Shown one piece after another: positions 1 through 6,879 of a stretch of 7,742 nt of DNA. The notes beneath the pieces were generated by a model. It had not been told where the DNA came from, did not search any database, and saw only the letters and a list, made by a program, of their open reading frames with translations. Position 1 is the stretch's first letter; every line of letters starts with the position of its first letter. A program made the position numbers and the translations under genes. The stretch is taken from NCBI GenBank assembly GCA_029983495.1, contig JASBZJ010000093.1, positions 1-7,742 of the forward strand. Reading direction: 5' to 3'. The stretch is from Porphyromonas sp. GTDB lineage: Bacteria > Bacteroidota > Bacteroidia > Bacteroidales > Porphyromonadaceae.

Positions 1-84
1 ACAACAGTAACTAAGTTATGTGCGCTGAATAATATGGGGCGTAAAGCTACGCTTCGTGTTGGTAAGTCGATTCGAGTAAAATAA
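1..84 (+). CDS. C-terminal fragment of a LysM-domain protein (5' end outside window)
   Basis: Frame 1 is open from the first base and ends at TAA (82-84), giving 27 residues. The stretch LCALNNMGRKATLRVGKSIR followed by VK matches the second half of a LysM repeat: helix, N-N/G turn, then the L-R-V-G-x-x-I-x-V strand that usually closes the domain. LysM binds the glycan backbone of peptidoglycan, and a LysM ending exactly at the C-terminus is common in Bacteroidetes lytic transglycosylases (MltD type) and other wall hydrolases. That catalytic identity is inference, because the enzyme part lies outside the window. A strong terminator 40 nt downstream closes the unit. Confidence 0.7.
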   Translation, partial: TTVTKLCALNNMGRKATLRVGKSIRVK

Positions 85-123
85 CCATACATACACATCT
101 ATATTAAATTAAAGTTCGATTTG

Positions 124-165
124 AAGACTCCGTTTAAGGCTCTTGCCTTTGCGGGGTCTTTTTTT
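124..165 (+). terminator. Rho-independent terminator after the LysM gene
   Basis: The outer stem AAGACTCCG (124-132) pairs with CGGGGTCTT (152-160) with one G-T wobble. An inner stem AAGGC (136-140) pairs with GCCTT (145-149) around the loop TCTT. The 3' arm runs straight into a T tract ending at 165. It separates the LysM unit from hflX and lies just before the hflX promoter region. Confidence 0.9.
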
Positions 166-191
166 GTAAGCCCTTTTTCTTTACATCTTAC

Positions 192-199
192 TATATTTG
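192..199 (+). promoter_or_regulatory. Bacteroidetes -7 box (TATATTTG) for hflX
   Basis: TATATTTG is a full match to the Bacteroidetes -7 consensus TAnnTTTG. It ends only 9 nt before the ATG at 209. I see no TTTG at the usual 19-21 nt upstream; the nearest (163-166) is about 25 nt away inside the terminator T tract, so the -33 element is weak. If the start site falls a few nt after the box, as in characterised Bacteroides promoters, the leader would be nearly absent. Confidence 0.6.
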
Positions 200-208
200 T
201 AGTTGCAT

Positions 209-1435
209 ATGATTGACGTAACAAACAGCCCCATCCGAAAAGCCATTTTGGTGGGTATAATAACCCCAAACGTTTCGGAGTTTGAGATGACCGACAACCT
301 TAACGAGCTTGCCTTCCTAGCTGAAACAGCTTCGCTCGAAGAGGTTCACAGGTTTGTTCAGCGACTCGACACCCCAAATGGTGCAACCTTTGTAGGAACA
401 GGTAAATTGCAGGAAATTGCTACTTATGTAAAAGAAAACAGTGTAGAGGTAGCTTTATTCGATGATGAATTAACTCCTACGCAACAGCGTAATATTGAAA
501 AAGAGCTAGGTATTGCGGCAATGGATCGCACGAGTTTAATACTCGATATTTTTGCCCTTCGTGCACGAACTGCTCATGCTAAAACACAGGTTGAAATGGC
601 GCAATACCAATATATGCTTCCTAGGCTTACCCGAATGTGGACTCACCTCGAAAGGCAACGTGGTGGTATTAACATGCGTGGACCGGGCGAAACACAGCTC
701 GAAACGGATCGTAGGCTTGTACTTGAAAAAATTTCGCGTCTTAAGGAGGAGCTTCAACACATCGATAGACAAAAGGCTGAACAACGCAAGCACCGAGGTA
801 AAATGGTGCGAGTTGCTTTAGTAGGCTATACTAATGTGGGAAAATCGACTATTATGAATAGCCTTGCTAAAAGCGAAGTATTTGCCGAAAATAGGTTGTT
901 TGCGACCCTCGATACAACCGTACGTAAAGTGGTACTTCATAACTTACCCTTCCTACTTAGCGATACTGTAGGATTTATTCGCAAGTTGCCTACACAACTT
1001 GTGAAAAGCTTTAAAAGTACCCTCGATGAAGTGGTTGAAGCCGATCTTATTGTTCATGTAGTTGACCTTTCGCATCCCTATTTTGAACAGCAAATTGATG
1101 TTGTTAACGAAACATTGGCCGAAATACTAGCGGGTGAAAAAAAACCTACCCTTATGCTATTCAATAAGATAGATGACTTTAGCTATATTAAAAAGGACGA
1201 TGACGACCTTACCCCTAAAACACGCGAAAATTACAGCCTTGCGGAATTGCAGGATAGCTGGATGGCACACCTCGGCGATGATTGCCTGTTTGTTTCGGCT
1301 AAAACAGGGCAAGGAATGGACGCTTTACGCGCAAAACTTTATCAACGTGTTAAGGAAATACACGTAAAACGATACCCCTATAACGACTTCCTATTCCAAG
1401 ATTATAGCGATCTCGCTCCTGAAAATGACGACTAA
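209..1435 (+). CDS. hflX: GTPase HflX (ribosome-associated, Obg/HflX superfamily)
   Basis: HflX is a GTPase that binds the large ribosomal subunit and, in studied bacteria, splits stalled or stress-damaged ribosomes; it acts in the cytoplasm. The product is 408 aa, typical for the family. The N-terminal HflX domain covers about residues 20-115, with the familiar FVGTGKLQEI and FDDELTPTQQRNIE motifs. A helical linker follows with MLPRLTRMWTHLERQ and RGPGETQLETDRR (about 136-169). The GTPase domain then shows G1 GYTNVGKST (206-214), G2 around LDTTVRK, G3 DTVG (252-255), G4 NKID (319-322) and G5 SAK (363-365), all intact. I chose ATG 209 over the in-frame TTG at 203 because it gives a normal family N-terminus and lies just after a promoter box. 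No Shine-Dalgarno sequence is visible. The next gene starts 39 nt downstream but has its own box, so cotranscription is uncertain. Confidence 0.96.
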   Translation: MIDVTNSPIRKAILVGIITPNVSEFEMTDNLNELAFLAETASLEEVHRFVQRLDTPNGATFVGTGKLQEIATYVKENSVEVALFDDELTPTQQRNIEKELGIAAMDRTSLILDIFALRARTAHAKTQVEMAQYQYMLPRLTRMWTHLERQRGGINMRGPGETQLETDRRLVLEKISRLKEELQHIDRQKAEQRKHRGKMVRVALVGYTNVGKSTIMNSLAKSEVFAENRLFATLDTTVRKVVLHNLPFLLSDTVGFIRKLPTQLVKSFKSTLDEVVEADLIVHVVDLSHPYFEQQIDVVNETLAEILAGEKKPTLMLFNKIDDFSYIKKDDDDLTPKTRENYSLAELQDSWMAHLGDDCLFVSAKTGQGMDALRAKLYQRVKEIHVKRYPYNDFLFQDYSDLAPENDD

Positions 1436-1450
1436 GCCACAATAAAAAAC

Positions 1451-1458
1451 TAATTTTG
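1451..1458 (+). promoter_or_regulatory. Bacteroidetes -7 box (TAATTTTG) for the amidase operon
   Basis: TAATTTTG matches TAnnTTTG and lies in the 39-nt gap between hflX and the amidase, 16 nt before the ATG at 1475. No TTTG is found at -33 spacing, where the end of hflX lies. It would give a leader of roughly ten nucleotides and separate the envelope operon from hflX, though read-through from hflX is also possible. Confidence 0.5.
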
Positions 1459-1474
1459 CAGAAAGGTTTTTTTA

Positions 1475-2752
1475 ATGACGCTACAAAGTATTATTCATCG
1501 CAACCCAAAATGCTCAATTGGTTCTATCCTTTGGATAGTACTTCTTTTGCTTGCTGTTTTTTGTTCGGTTCATCCGCTCGAAGCTCAACGAAAAAATAAA
1601 CGTTTTACCGTGGTAATTGATGCTGGCCATGGTGGAAAGGATACTGGTGCAACAGCTGGGGGGGTGCGTGAAAAGGATATAAACTTAGCAGTTGCTATTC
1701 GTGTAAAGAATAAAATAGCCGAGCGCCACCCTGAGGTTCAGATAATCATGACGCGTAATAGCGATGTTTTTATTCCATTAAACCAGCGTGCACGCATTGC
1801 TAATACCAATAAAGCTGATTTGTTTATTAGTATACACACTAATTCGGCTAAATCAACGGCTGCAAGTGGTGCCGAAACCTATGTGCTTGGTCTTTGGCGT
1901 ACCGAGGATAATTTACGTGTGGCCATGCGCGAAAATAAAGTTATTGAACTTGAGGATAACTACGAGGTTACATACCATGGTTTTGACCCGAATTCTGCCG
2001 AAAGTTATATTCAGTTCGAACTTATGAAGGATAATAACCTCGACCAAAGCATTGCCTTGGCTAGGGCGGTTCAAAGTAATTTGGCAAGGCTTCCCTTAAT
2101 TAACCGCGATGTACGCCAAGCGGGCTTTTTGGTTATTCGCGAAATAAGTATGCCTGGTATTTTAGTTGAGTTGGGTTTTGTTTCGAATGCGGGCGATCGT
2201 GCTTTTCTTGCAAGTAACGAGGGGCGTGATAGGCTTGCCGATGCCATAACACGCGGTTTTTCGCAATACTATAGCAATACTACGGGTAAACCTATACCTA
2301 TAGTAACCGAAAGTTCAAGTTCGAAATCCGAACAAACTACCATCGAGCCAATCGAGGCTACACCTATTACTGGCGATTCGCTAGATGATACCGATGAAAC
2401 CTTTGATGAACCTCTTGAACATGCACAAAATACGGAATTAGCTACCGTAAGGAAAACTGAAAAACTGAAATCCCAACGAAGTAATGAAATTCAGAAACGG
2501 AAAAACGCAACGGAATACCGCATACAACTAGCGTCAATTCCAAAAAATGCTAAGAAGCTTAAGGTTAACGACCCCTGGTTTCGCAAATTACCCGTTAAAG
2601 TTTCACTCGAGGGAAACCGATATGTTTATACCGTGGGTAGTACCTACAGCTTAGCCGAGGCTAAGGCAATGTTAAAAAAGTACCGCAAGTCGTATAAAGA
2701 TGCTTATATTGCTGTTTATAAAAACAATAGGCGCGAAAGTTCAATTCATTAA
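1475..2752 (+). CDS. Secreted N-acetylmuramoyl-L-alanine amidase (Amidase_3) with C-terminal SPOR-like domain
   Basis: This is a zinc enzyme that cuts the amide bond between N-acetylmuramic acid and the peptide stem, as in AmiA/B/C daughter-cell separation and wall turnover. The 425-aa product starts with a hydrophobic segment (about 18-31) and a likely signal-peptidase site at LEA|Q (after residue 37), so it is periplasmic. The Amidase_3 domain spans about 44-268. Zinc ligands are in DAGHGG (H52), REKD (E66) and SIHTNSA (H121); the catalytic glutamate is in VELGFVSN (E232). A Ser/Thr/Glu/Asp-rich linker (about 270-345) leads to a SPOR-like fold (347-417) beginning EYRIQLAS, with RYVYTVGSTYS near its middle. 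SPOR domains bind denuded glycan at division septa, so septal targeting is a reasonable inference. The MCE gene follows after 39 nt with no promoter box between. Confidence 0.93.
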   Translation: MTLQSIIHRNPKCSIGSILWIVLLLLAVFCSVHPLEAQRKNKRFTVVIDAGHGGKDTGATAGGVREKDINLAVAIRVKNKIAERHPEVQIIMTRNSDVFIPLNQRARIANTNKADLFISIHTNSAKSTAASGAETYVLGLWRTEDNLRVAMRENKVIELEDNYEVTYHGFDPNSAESYIQFELMKDNNLDQSIALARAVQSNLARLPLINRDVRQAGFLVIREISMPGILVELGFVSNAGDRAFLASNEGRDRLADAITRGFSQYYSNTTGKPIPIVTESSSSKSEQTTIEPIEATPITGDSLDDTDETFDEPLEHAQNTELATVRKTEKLKSQRSNEIQKRKNATEYRIQLASIPKNAKKLKVNDPWFRKLPVKVSLEGNRYVYTVGSTYSLAEAKAMLKKYRKSYKDAYIAVYKNNRRESSIH

Positions 2753-2791
2753 AAACACAGAATACAAAGCGTATTAAATAATAAACACCGT

Positions 2792-3706
2792 ATGAAGAAG
2801 AAAAGAAAGGTTTCAATAATAGGTTTATGGATCCTTGTTGCTATGATTGGGATCTACTTAGGTATATCGTACCTTAAGGGGTTATCGGTTTTCCGAAACT
2901 CAAACTCCTATTACGTTCGTTTCCCCAATGTTTCGAGTGTGGCTATAGCGTCGCCAGTAATGATAAATGGCTACAAGGTTGGATCGGTTCAAGGGCTCGA
3001 CTTTCAGCTCGAAAACGATGGCTCAACAGTTCTTACCCTCGAGGTGAAGAAAAAGTATAAACTACCAAAAGGAACGTTGGCTACCGTTAAACAAGGCTTA
3101 TTAGGAGGGAGCGAAATTGCCCTCACGTTGGGGCAATCGAACGAAATTCTTTCACACCTCGATACAATTGGAATACTACCTGGTAACCCCGATTATATGG
3201 AAATGCTCAATAACCAAGTTATTCCTCAGGTTATGGCCATGTTGCCTAAGGCCGATTCTATACTTAATGCTATTAACGATGTTACACACGACCCCGCCAT
3301 AGCTCGTTCGGTTCGCGAGTTCGAGAAAACAGTTCTTCATGCTAAGGCTTCGATGGTTAACCTACAGGAGGCTACTACAAGTATTAGGGCGTTTAGTAAT
3401 ACCGATTTACCCAAGCTTAGCGAAAACTTACAGCGTGTAAGTAATAACCTAGTGGCAATTTCGAATGCCATCGATAGCACGCAATTAGCAAGTTCGGTTG
3501 CGGATCTTTCGGCAACGGTAGAAAACCTTAAAGGTATAAGCCAGAATATTTCTTCAACACTCGAGGATAAAAACAATACTGTAGGTGCTTTAATTAACGA
3601 AAAGGAGCTTTATTTCCGCATCGATAGCTTGGTTAAAAGTGCTGATGCGTTGGTTACGGATATCAAAAAGAATCCGAAGCGTTACTTAAAGATTAGTATT
3701 TTCTAA
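2792..3706 (+). CDS. MCE/MlaD-family membrane-anchored lipid-transport protein
   Basis: MlaD-type MCE proteins are periplasmic lipid-binding parts of ABC systems (MlaFEDB) that move phospholipids between the inner and outer membranes. The 304-aa product has a basic N-terminus (MKKKRK) and one membrane helix (about 9-28), then one MCE domain (about 39-116) with YYVRFPNVSSVAIASPVMI, NGYKVGSV and the late motif KQGLLGGSEIAL. The rest is a long helical region (about 140-295) rich in Ser, Asn and Leu, likely coiled coil, ending in the Bacteroidetes-typical KKNPKRYLKISIF. No MlaE permease or MlaF ATPase is in this window, so those partners would be encoded elsewhere. The gene lies between the amidase and a lipoprotein, and the 10-nt gap to the latter supports cotranscription. 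The symbol mlaD is not assigned because several MCE paralogues can occur. Confidence 0.92.
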   Translation: MKKKRKVSIIGLWILVAMIGIYLGISYLKGLSVFRNSNSYYVRFPNVSSVAIASPVMINGYKVGSVQGLDFQLENDGSTVLTLEVKKKYKLPKGTLATVKQGLLGGSEIALTLGQSNEILSHLDTIGILPGNPDYMEMLNNQVIPQVMAMLPKADSILNAINDVTHDPAIARSVREFEKTVLHAKASMVNLQEATTSIRAFSNTDLPKLSENLQRVSNNLVAISNAIDSTQLASSVADLSATVENLKGISQNISSTLEDKNNTVGALINEKELYFRIDSLVKSADALVTDIKKNPKRYLKISIF

Positions 3707-3716
3707 AATATAGAAT

Positions 3717-4682
3717 ATGGCGAAAATACGCTATTGTTACAGGAGCTTACTTTATAAAGCTGTAGTTGCAACAGTTCTTTTACTGTGTGTTGCATGCGGT
3801 TCCAATACAAATAAGCGTGTTTTTGCCCAAGTTGATAAGCTTGCTTCCGAGGGTATGTACAGCGAGGCGTATAAGCTACTGGATAGTATTGAAGCTTTAC
3901 GCCTTGCCGATTTGCAACTGCGAAAACAAATATTGCACAAACGAAAAGATATTAAGCGTTGCTATAACGAGCAACGCTTAACTGTTATCCCTCTACAGCT
4001 CGATTCTCTTACACAGGTAAAACAAAAGCTTACGCAAGCATTATTTTATAACACCTCAAGTGCTGAATACGGCTCATCGGCTTTTGTTTCGTCGCAACAA
4101 CGTTTAAAAGGTATTACACCTGTAAATCCAGTTAAGTTACTCGCTCGGTGCGATACGCTTGGTTTTACTTCACTCGAGGTTATTTCGCTATCTGCTACTC
4201 CTCTTACATTTAGCCGAGTTGCTTTTGTTACACCCGATACCATAGTTATTACCTCGGGGGATATTGTATTTGATGGTGATTTTTACTACAAAGCTAAAGT
4301 GGGGAATAACTATTATCAAGCGGTAACACTTTCGCCTAACAATTCCGAGCAATTGTTGGCACTGATTCGTGTGGTTCCCACCAGTGCTCCTCTTGTATTA
4401 AGGTTGTATTCCCAATCGGGGCATGTGGTTTACGAAAAGCCTTTTCCCCATGATCTACAAAGTCAATTTGAACAATTGGCGCAATTATCGGTGTGTTTAC
4501 AAATGTACCATAAGTTACTTGTTGAACAACACAACCGTAGGAAGTTTTTGAAAAGTAATGCTATAAGTGATAACAATACCTCGGACATGGGCAAATACGC
4601 AGGTTTGCCCCACATTTATTTTCCGTGCAATATCAAAAAAATCTGTTTCAACCTCTGTAGGGCGGGTGTTTCTGGCCTTTAG
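3717..4682 (+). CDS. Uncharacterised lipoprotein, probably in the amidase-MCE operon
   Basis: I do not recognise the family. The N-terminus is a lipoprotein signal: basic residues, a hydrophobic core (15-24) and the lipobox-like LCVAC, with C27 the likely lipidated cysteine; position -3 is Cys rather than Leu. Residues about 34-110 are helical and charged, with a TPR-like helix pair (VDKLASEGMYSEAYKLLDSIE) and a coiled-coil-like stretch. Residues about 140-245 look like a beta-rich domain (for example DTIVITSGDIVFDGDFYYKA), followed by a helix at 245-278. The last 40 residues differ: NCK-type composition with three cysteines (C304, C310, C314), opposite an antisense reading frame, so a lost stop or frameshift near 4540-4560 is possible. 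The ATG lies 10 nt after the MCE stop, which suggests an envelope job coupled to the amidase and MCE proteins. The CDS is confident; the exact 3' end and function are not. Confidence 0.8.
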   Translation: MAKIRYCYRSLLYKAVVATVLLLCVACGSNTNKRVFAQVDKLASEGMYSEAYKLLDSIEALRLADLQLRKQILHKRKDIKRCYNEQRLTVIPLQLDSLTQVKQKLTQALFYNTSSAEYGSSAFVSSQQRLKGITPVNPVKLLARCDTLGFTSLEVISLSATPLTFSRVAFVTPDTIVITSGDIVFDGDFYYKAKVGNNYYQAVTLSPNNSEQLLALIRVVPTSAPLVLRLYSQSGHVVYEKPFPHDLQSQFEQLAQLSVCLQMYHKLLVEQHNRRKFLKSNAISDNNTSDMGKYAGLPHIYFPCNIKKICFNLCRAGVSGL

Positions 4683-4692
4683 GTATGATGTT

Positions 4693-4730
4693 TCTTCACC
4701 TATACCCATCGAGCTTGCTTCTTGTGAAGA
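4693..4730. terminator. Possible weak hairpin between convergent genes
   Basis: TCTTCAC (4693-4699) is the exact inverted repeat of GTGAAGA (4724-4730), with a 24-nt loop, in the 53-nt gap between the lipoprotein stop and the RNase HI stop. On the plus strand a T-rich stretch (TTTATCTATTTTCT) follows. The long loop and low stem GC make it a weak candidate. No better terminator was seen for either converging unit. Confidence 0.3.
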
Positions 4731-4735
4731 TTTAT

Positions 4736-5380
4736 CTATTTTCTACCATAATCAGCAGGGTTCTCACCCCACAAGTGGGTTTCCCATTTTTTTAGTTTGG
4801 GGCGTATGTTCATGGGGTGTTTAGCAAGCCATGCTTCGGCTCGTTCAATAAGGCTATAGGCTTTTTGATAGGGTTCTTCGTGGGGTAGTTTTGTTCTGCA
4901 TTTACCAGCATTTATCCAGTTTATAGCGTTTAGGCTGTCGCTATAAATAACTTCGTTGTTTTTTCCCTCGTTTATTAATAATGCCATAGCATGCACTATG
5001 GCTAAAAACTCTGCCACATTATTAGTCCCCATAAAAGGAGGAACCGAAAATATTACTACGCCATCGTTAAGCCTAACGCCTCGGTATTCCGCAGGACCAG
5101 GGTTTGCTTTGCAGGCACCATCAACAACTATTCCATGGTTAGGTTTATTATAAAACTCTGTAGGAGGTGTTGCCTTTTTTTCAGGTTTATGGTCGTAATA
5201 TTCTACTCCATCTTGTACACTATTTTCAAATGCCTCTTCGGCTTCGGCACGTGTTGGAAAGCTTTTAAATCTTGCTCCTCTAAAACCATTAACCGAGGCT
5301 TTGCATTCAGCCCATGAATTGTAAACCCCAGGTTTGTTCCCACGCCATACCACGTAAAATTTAGGTTTGTTTTTAGCCAT
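4736..5380 (-). CDS. Ribonuclease HI with N-terminal viroplasmin (Cauli_VI) domain
   Basis: RNase HI cleaves the RNA strand of RNA-DNA hybrids, removing R-loops and replication primers in the cytoplasm. The 214-aa product has an N-terminal viroplasmin-like hybrid-binding domain (about 7-51: KFYVVWRGNKPGVYNSW, then KSFPTRAEAEEAF) and a short linker rich in Lys and Pro. The catalytic domain spans about 82-214. The four metal-binding acidic residues are visible: D87 in VVDGACKANPGPAEYRGV, E124 in NNVAEFLAIVHAM, D148 in IYSDSLNAINW and D210 in ENPADYGRK. This two-domain form is common in Bacteroidetes and resembles eukaryotic RNase H1. The gene starts 7 nt after the TPR gene on the same strand, so it is almost certainly cotranscribed with it. 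The ATG at 5380 gives the expected family N-terminus. Confidence 0.95.
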   Translation of the reverse strand: MAKNKPKFYVVWRGNKPGVYNSWAECKASVNGFRGARFKSFPTRAEAEEAFENSVQDGVEYYDHKPEKKATPPTEFYNKPNHGIVVDGACKANPGPAEYRGVRLNDGVVIFSVPPFMGTNNVAEFLAIVHAMALLINEGKNNEVIYSDSLNAINWINAGKCRTKLPHEEPYQKAYSLIERAEAWLAKHPMNIRPKLKKWETHLWGENPADYGRK

Positions 5381-5387
5381 AAATCGC

Positions 5388-6344
5388 TTAATATATTCCT
5401 CCGCTATTCTGTAAATTCACAGAGCCTGGGTTGTTGTTGTGTTCGCTTTGTCCTATTTGTTGTTCAATCTGTTGTGCATCGCTTTCGCGCCCTTCGTTTC
5501 GCAGTAAATGGGTGTATAAGCTTAATAGTGTTGGGGTAGGGGTGCCTTCGTTTACAAAGTTTTCAACCAGTTCCAAGGCTTGGGTTGCTTTGTTTTGTTG
5601 TTGCAAATGCTTCGCCATAGCTATAATAGCTTCCTCATTAAAGGGGTCAACCTCAAGTGTTTTTTCGAGGCTTTCAAAAGCTTTTTCGGGGTTCCCTATT
5701 TTGCTATAAATATTGGCTTCGTATAAAAGGAACCGTTCTTCTTCAGGGAACTTTTCCTTGCATTGTTTAATATAATTGAGTGCATTTTCGAATTCTTCAG
5801 TCTGTACCAAGGCTACAGTTTTTGTTAATGCACTGTATGTATCGTCAGGGTTAATTTCAAGGGTAGCTTCGGCAATAGCAATGGCTTCGGTATATTGCTT
5901 AAGTGTTAGTAATGCACGTGCTTTTAAGCGTAGTATAGTTGCTTTTTCGTTATCGTTTTCAGCTTGTGGTAAGGCCTTTTCTATGTCCTCAATAGCTTTG
6001 GAGGCATTATCTTCCTCTAATAAAAGCCTGCTACGTTCGAGTAACGAAGGCAGATGGTTCGGTTCTTCGGCAAGAAGAATGCCGAATTGCTCAATAGCTT
6101 CGGTATTTCGTTGTGCATGCGATAATGCTTGAGCCAAATAAAAACGTGTTTCAAATTCGGGGTTTAGCCTTAGTGCCTCTTCGAGAAACTTTAATGCAAA
6201 AGGGATATTCCCCATTCGAAGAGCTTTCAACCCGTCGAATTTTAATACTGTGGCATTATTTACAGTCCGCTTATTCTGCTCGTTTCCTTCGTTTGTATCC
6301 GAGTTGATACTGTTCTTCTTAAAAAGCTTTTCAAAAAATCCCAT
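5388..6344 (-). CDS. Tetratricopeptide-repeat protein, cytoplasmic
   Basis: TPRs are paired helices that stack into a protein-binding superhelix, so this is probably a scaffold or adaptor; the partner is unknown. From ATG 6344 the product is 318 aa and begins MGFFEKLFKK, a short amphipathic start. An Asn/Glu-rich spacer follows (about 11-30), then about seven TPR-like helix pairs between 32 and 285. The clearest have the pattern A-L-x(3)-N-P, as in LKFLEEALRLNPEFETR, IAIAEATLEINPDDTY and FESLEKTLEVDPFNEEA. The C-terminus (about 295-318) is polar and low in complexity. There is no signal peptide or membrane segment. I rejected the in-frame ATG at 6392: its extra 16 residues (MRFNYVLCKRKIRWIK) look non-coding, while the region before 6344 is A-rich as is usual for Bacteroidetes starts. 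RNase HI follows 7 nt downstream. Confidence 0.9.
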   Translation of the reverse strand: MGFFEKLFKKNSINSDTNEGNEQNKRTVNNATVLKFDGLKALRMGNIPFALKFLEEALRLNPEFETRFYLAQALSHAQRNTEAIEQFGILLAEEPNHLPSLLERSRLLLEEDNASKAIEDIEKALPQAENDNEKATILRLKARALLTLKQYTEAIAIAEATLEINPDDTYSALTKTVALVQTEEFENALNYIKQCKEKFPEEERFLLYEANIYSKIGNPEKAFESLEKTLEVDPFNEEAIIAMAKHLQQQNKATQALELVENFVNEGTPTPTLLSLYTHLLRNEGRESDAQQIEQQIGQSEHNNNPGSVNLQNSGGIY

Positions 6345-6423
6345 TTTGATCCATCTTATTTTTCTCTTGCAAAGAACGTAATTAAATCGCAATCAGCAGG
6401 TATTTTACTCCAATATTGCTATT

Positions 6424-6433
6424 CCCTATAGGG
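6424..6433. promoter_or_regulatory. Perfect 10-bp palindrome CCCTATAGGG
   Basis: CCCTATAGGG is perfectly self-complementary and lies 80 nt upstream of the TPR gene start, in the spacer between divergent units. Its position suits an operator for the TPR-RNase HI operon, but there is only one copy and no known regulator was matched, so this is inference. Confidence 0.25.
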
Positions 6434-6680
6434 TATATTTCATCGTTTTTTTGCCGAATGTTCTATTCTGTTGTAATAGGAGGTTCGTTTACGTAGTTCG
6501 TCTGTATCATTACAGTCGAACACTTGAGGTATGCCCCGCCCATACGTAGCTAGTAATATTTGCTTTGTTCGGGGTGATAACGCCACTTATATTCGATATA
6601 TTTACAAAAGGATTGCTTCCATAATATGTGGAACGATTGCATTCCGAGACTGGAAGATATCGAGTGTAGCAAAATGTTAC

Positions 6681-6688
6681 TACCTTTG
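6681..6688 (+). promoter_or_regulatory. Candidate -7 box (TACCTTTG) for the secreted repeat protein
   Basis: TACCTTTG followed by CA is a textbook Bacteroidetes -7 element. The only full-match box I found upstream of the 6880 gene, it would give a leader of about 185 nt. No clear TTTG is present at -33 spacing. The same bases are also the end of a minus-strand coding-like stretch, so the match could be coincidental. Confidence 0.4.
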
Positions 6689-6879
6689 CAAACGAATAGT
6701 AAACTCAAAATAAGCATCATAGCCAATAACTATATCACAAAAACCTTTTTCTGTGGGTAGGTCTTTTTTCGTCTTCACCCAAGGTGTTCGTTAAGGTAAG
6801 CTTGTAAATAGCACTTGTGCTGAACTTTTCTCCCTTTTCAACGAATGCTACAGGATTAGGAGTTTTATTTTTACGTAAC

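Larger units (their letters stand above)
6345..6879. other. Intergenic region between divergent units, no intact gene
   Basis: About 535 bases with no intact ORF that I can defend. It holds a 10-bp palindrome (6424-6433), a short direct repeat GATTGC(A)TTCC (6611-6620 and 6635-6645), a TTCCA/TGGAA hairpin (6617-6633), a perfect TACCTTTG box (6681-6688) and an inverted repeat AGCAC-TT-GTGCT (6810-6821). Read on the minus strand, several short stretches in different frames look protein-like, so part of it may be a decayed gene (see findings). No tRNA fold, terminator or recognised riboswitch was found. Confidence 0.6.

Noticed and set aside
203..208. In-frame TTG two codons upstream as the hflX start
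   Set aside because: ATG 209 is the better initiator, and the TTG lies where transcription would be starting after the -7 box.
5388..6344. Long plus-strand frames opposite the TPR gene
   Set aside because: They are Ser/Cys/Phe-rich complements of Glu/Leu/Ala-rich TPR coding sequence, with no domain or start context.
6345..6392. Upstream ATG (6392) extending the TPR protein by 16 residues
   Set aside because: The extension (MRFNYVLCKRKIRWIK) does not look like this protein, and MGFFEKLFKK is a more natural start after an A-rich leader.
6361..6423. Minus-strand stretch ending ITFFAREK just before the TPR start, as the tail of an upstream gene
   Set aside because: It is only 20 codons long, preceded by an in-frame TAG and without a start codon, so it cannot be supported as a gene.
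6478..6483. AGGAGG, a Shine-Dalgarno-like hexamer
   Set aside because: No start codon lies at a workable distance downstream, and genes here do not use such sites.
6531..6713. 60-codon plus-strand frame in the spacer
   Set aside because: Its composition is unusual (rich in Ile, Tyr, Arg, Cys), there is no credible start context, and the minus strand of the same stretch reads better.
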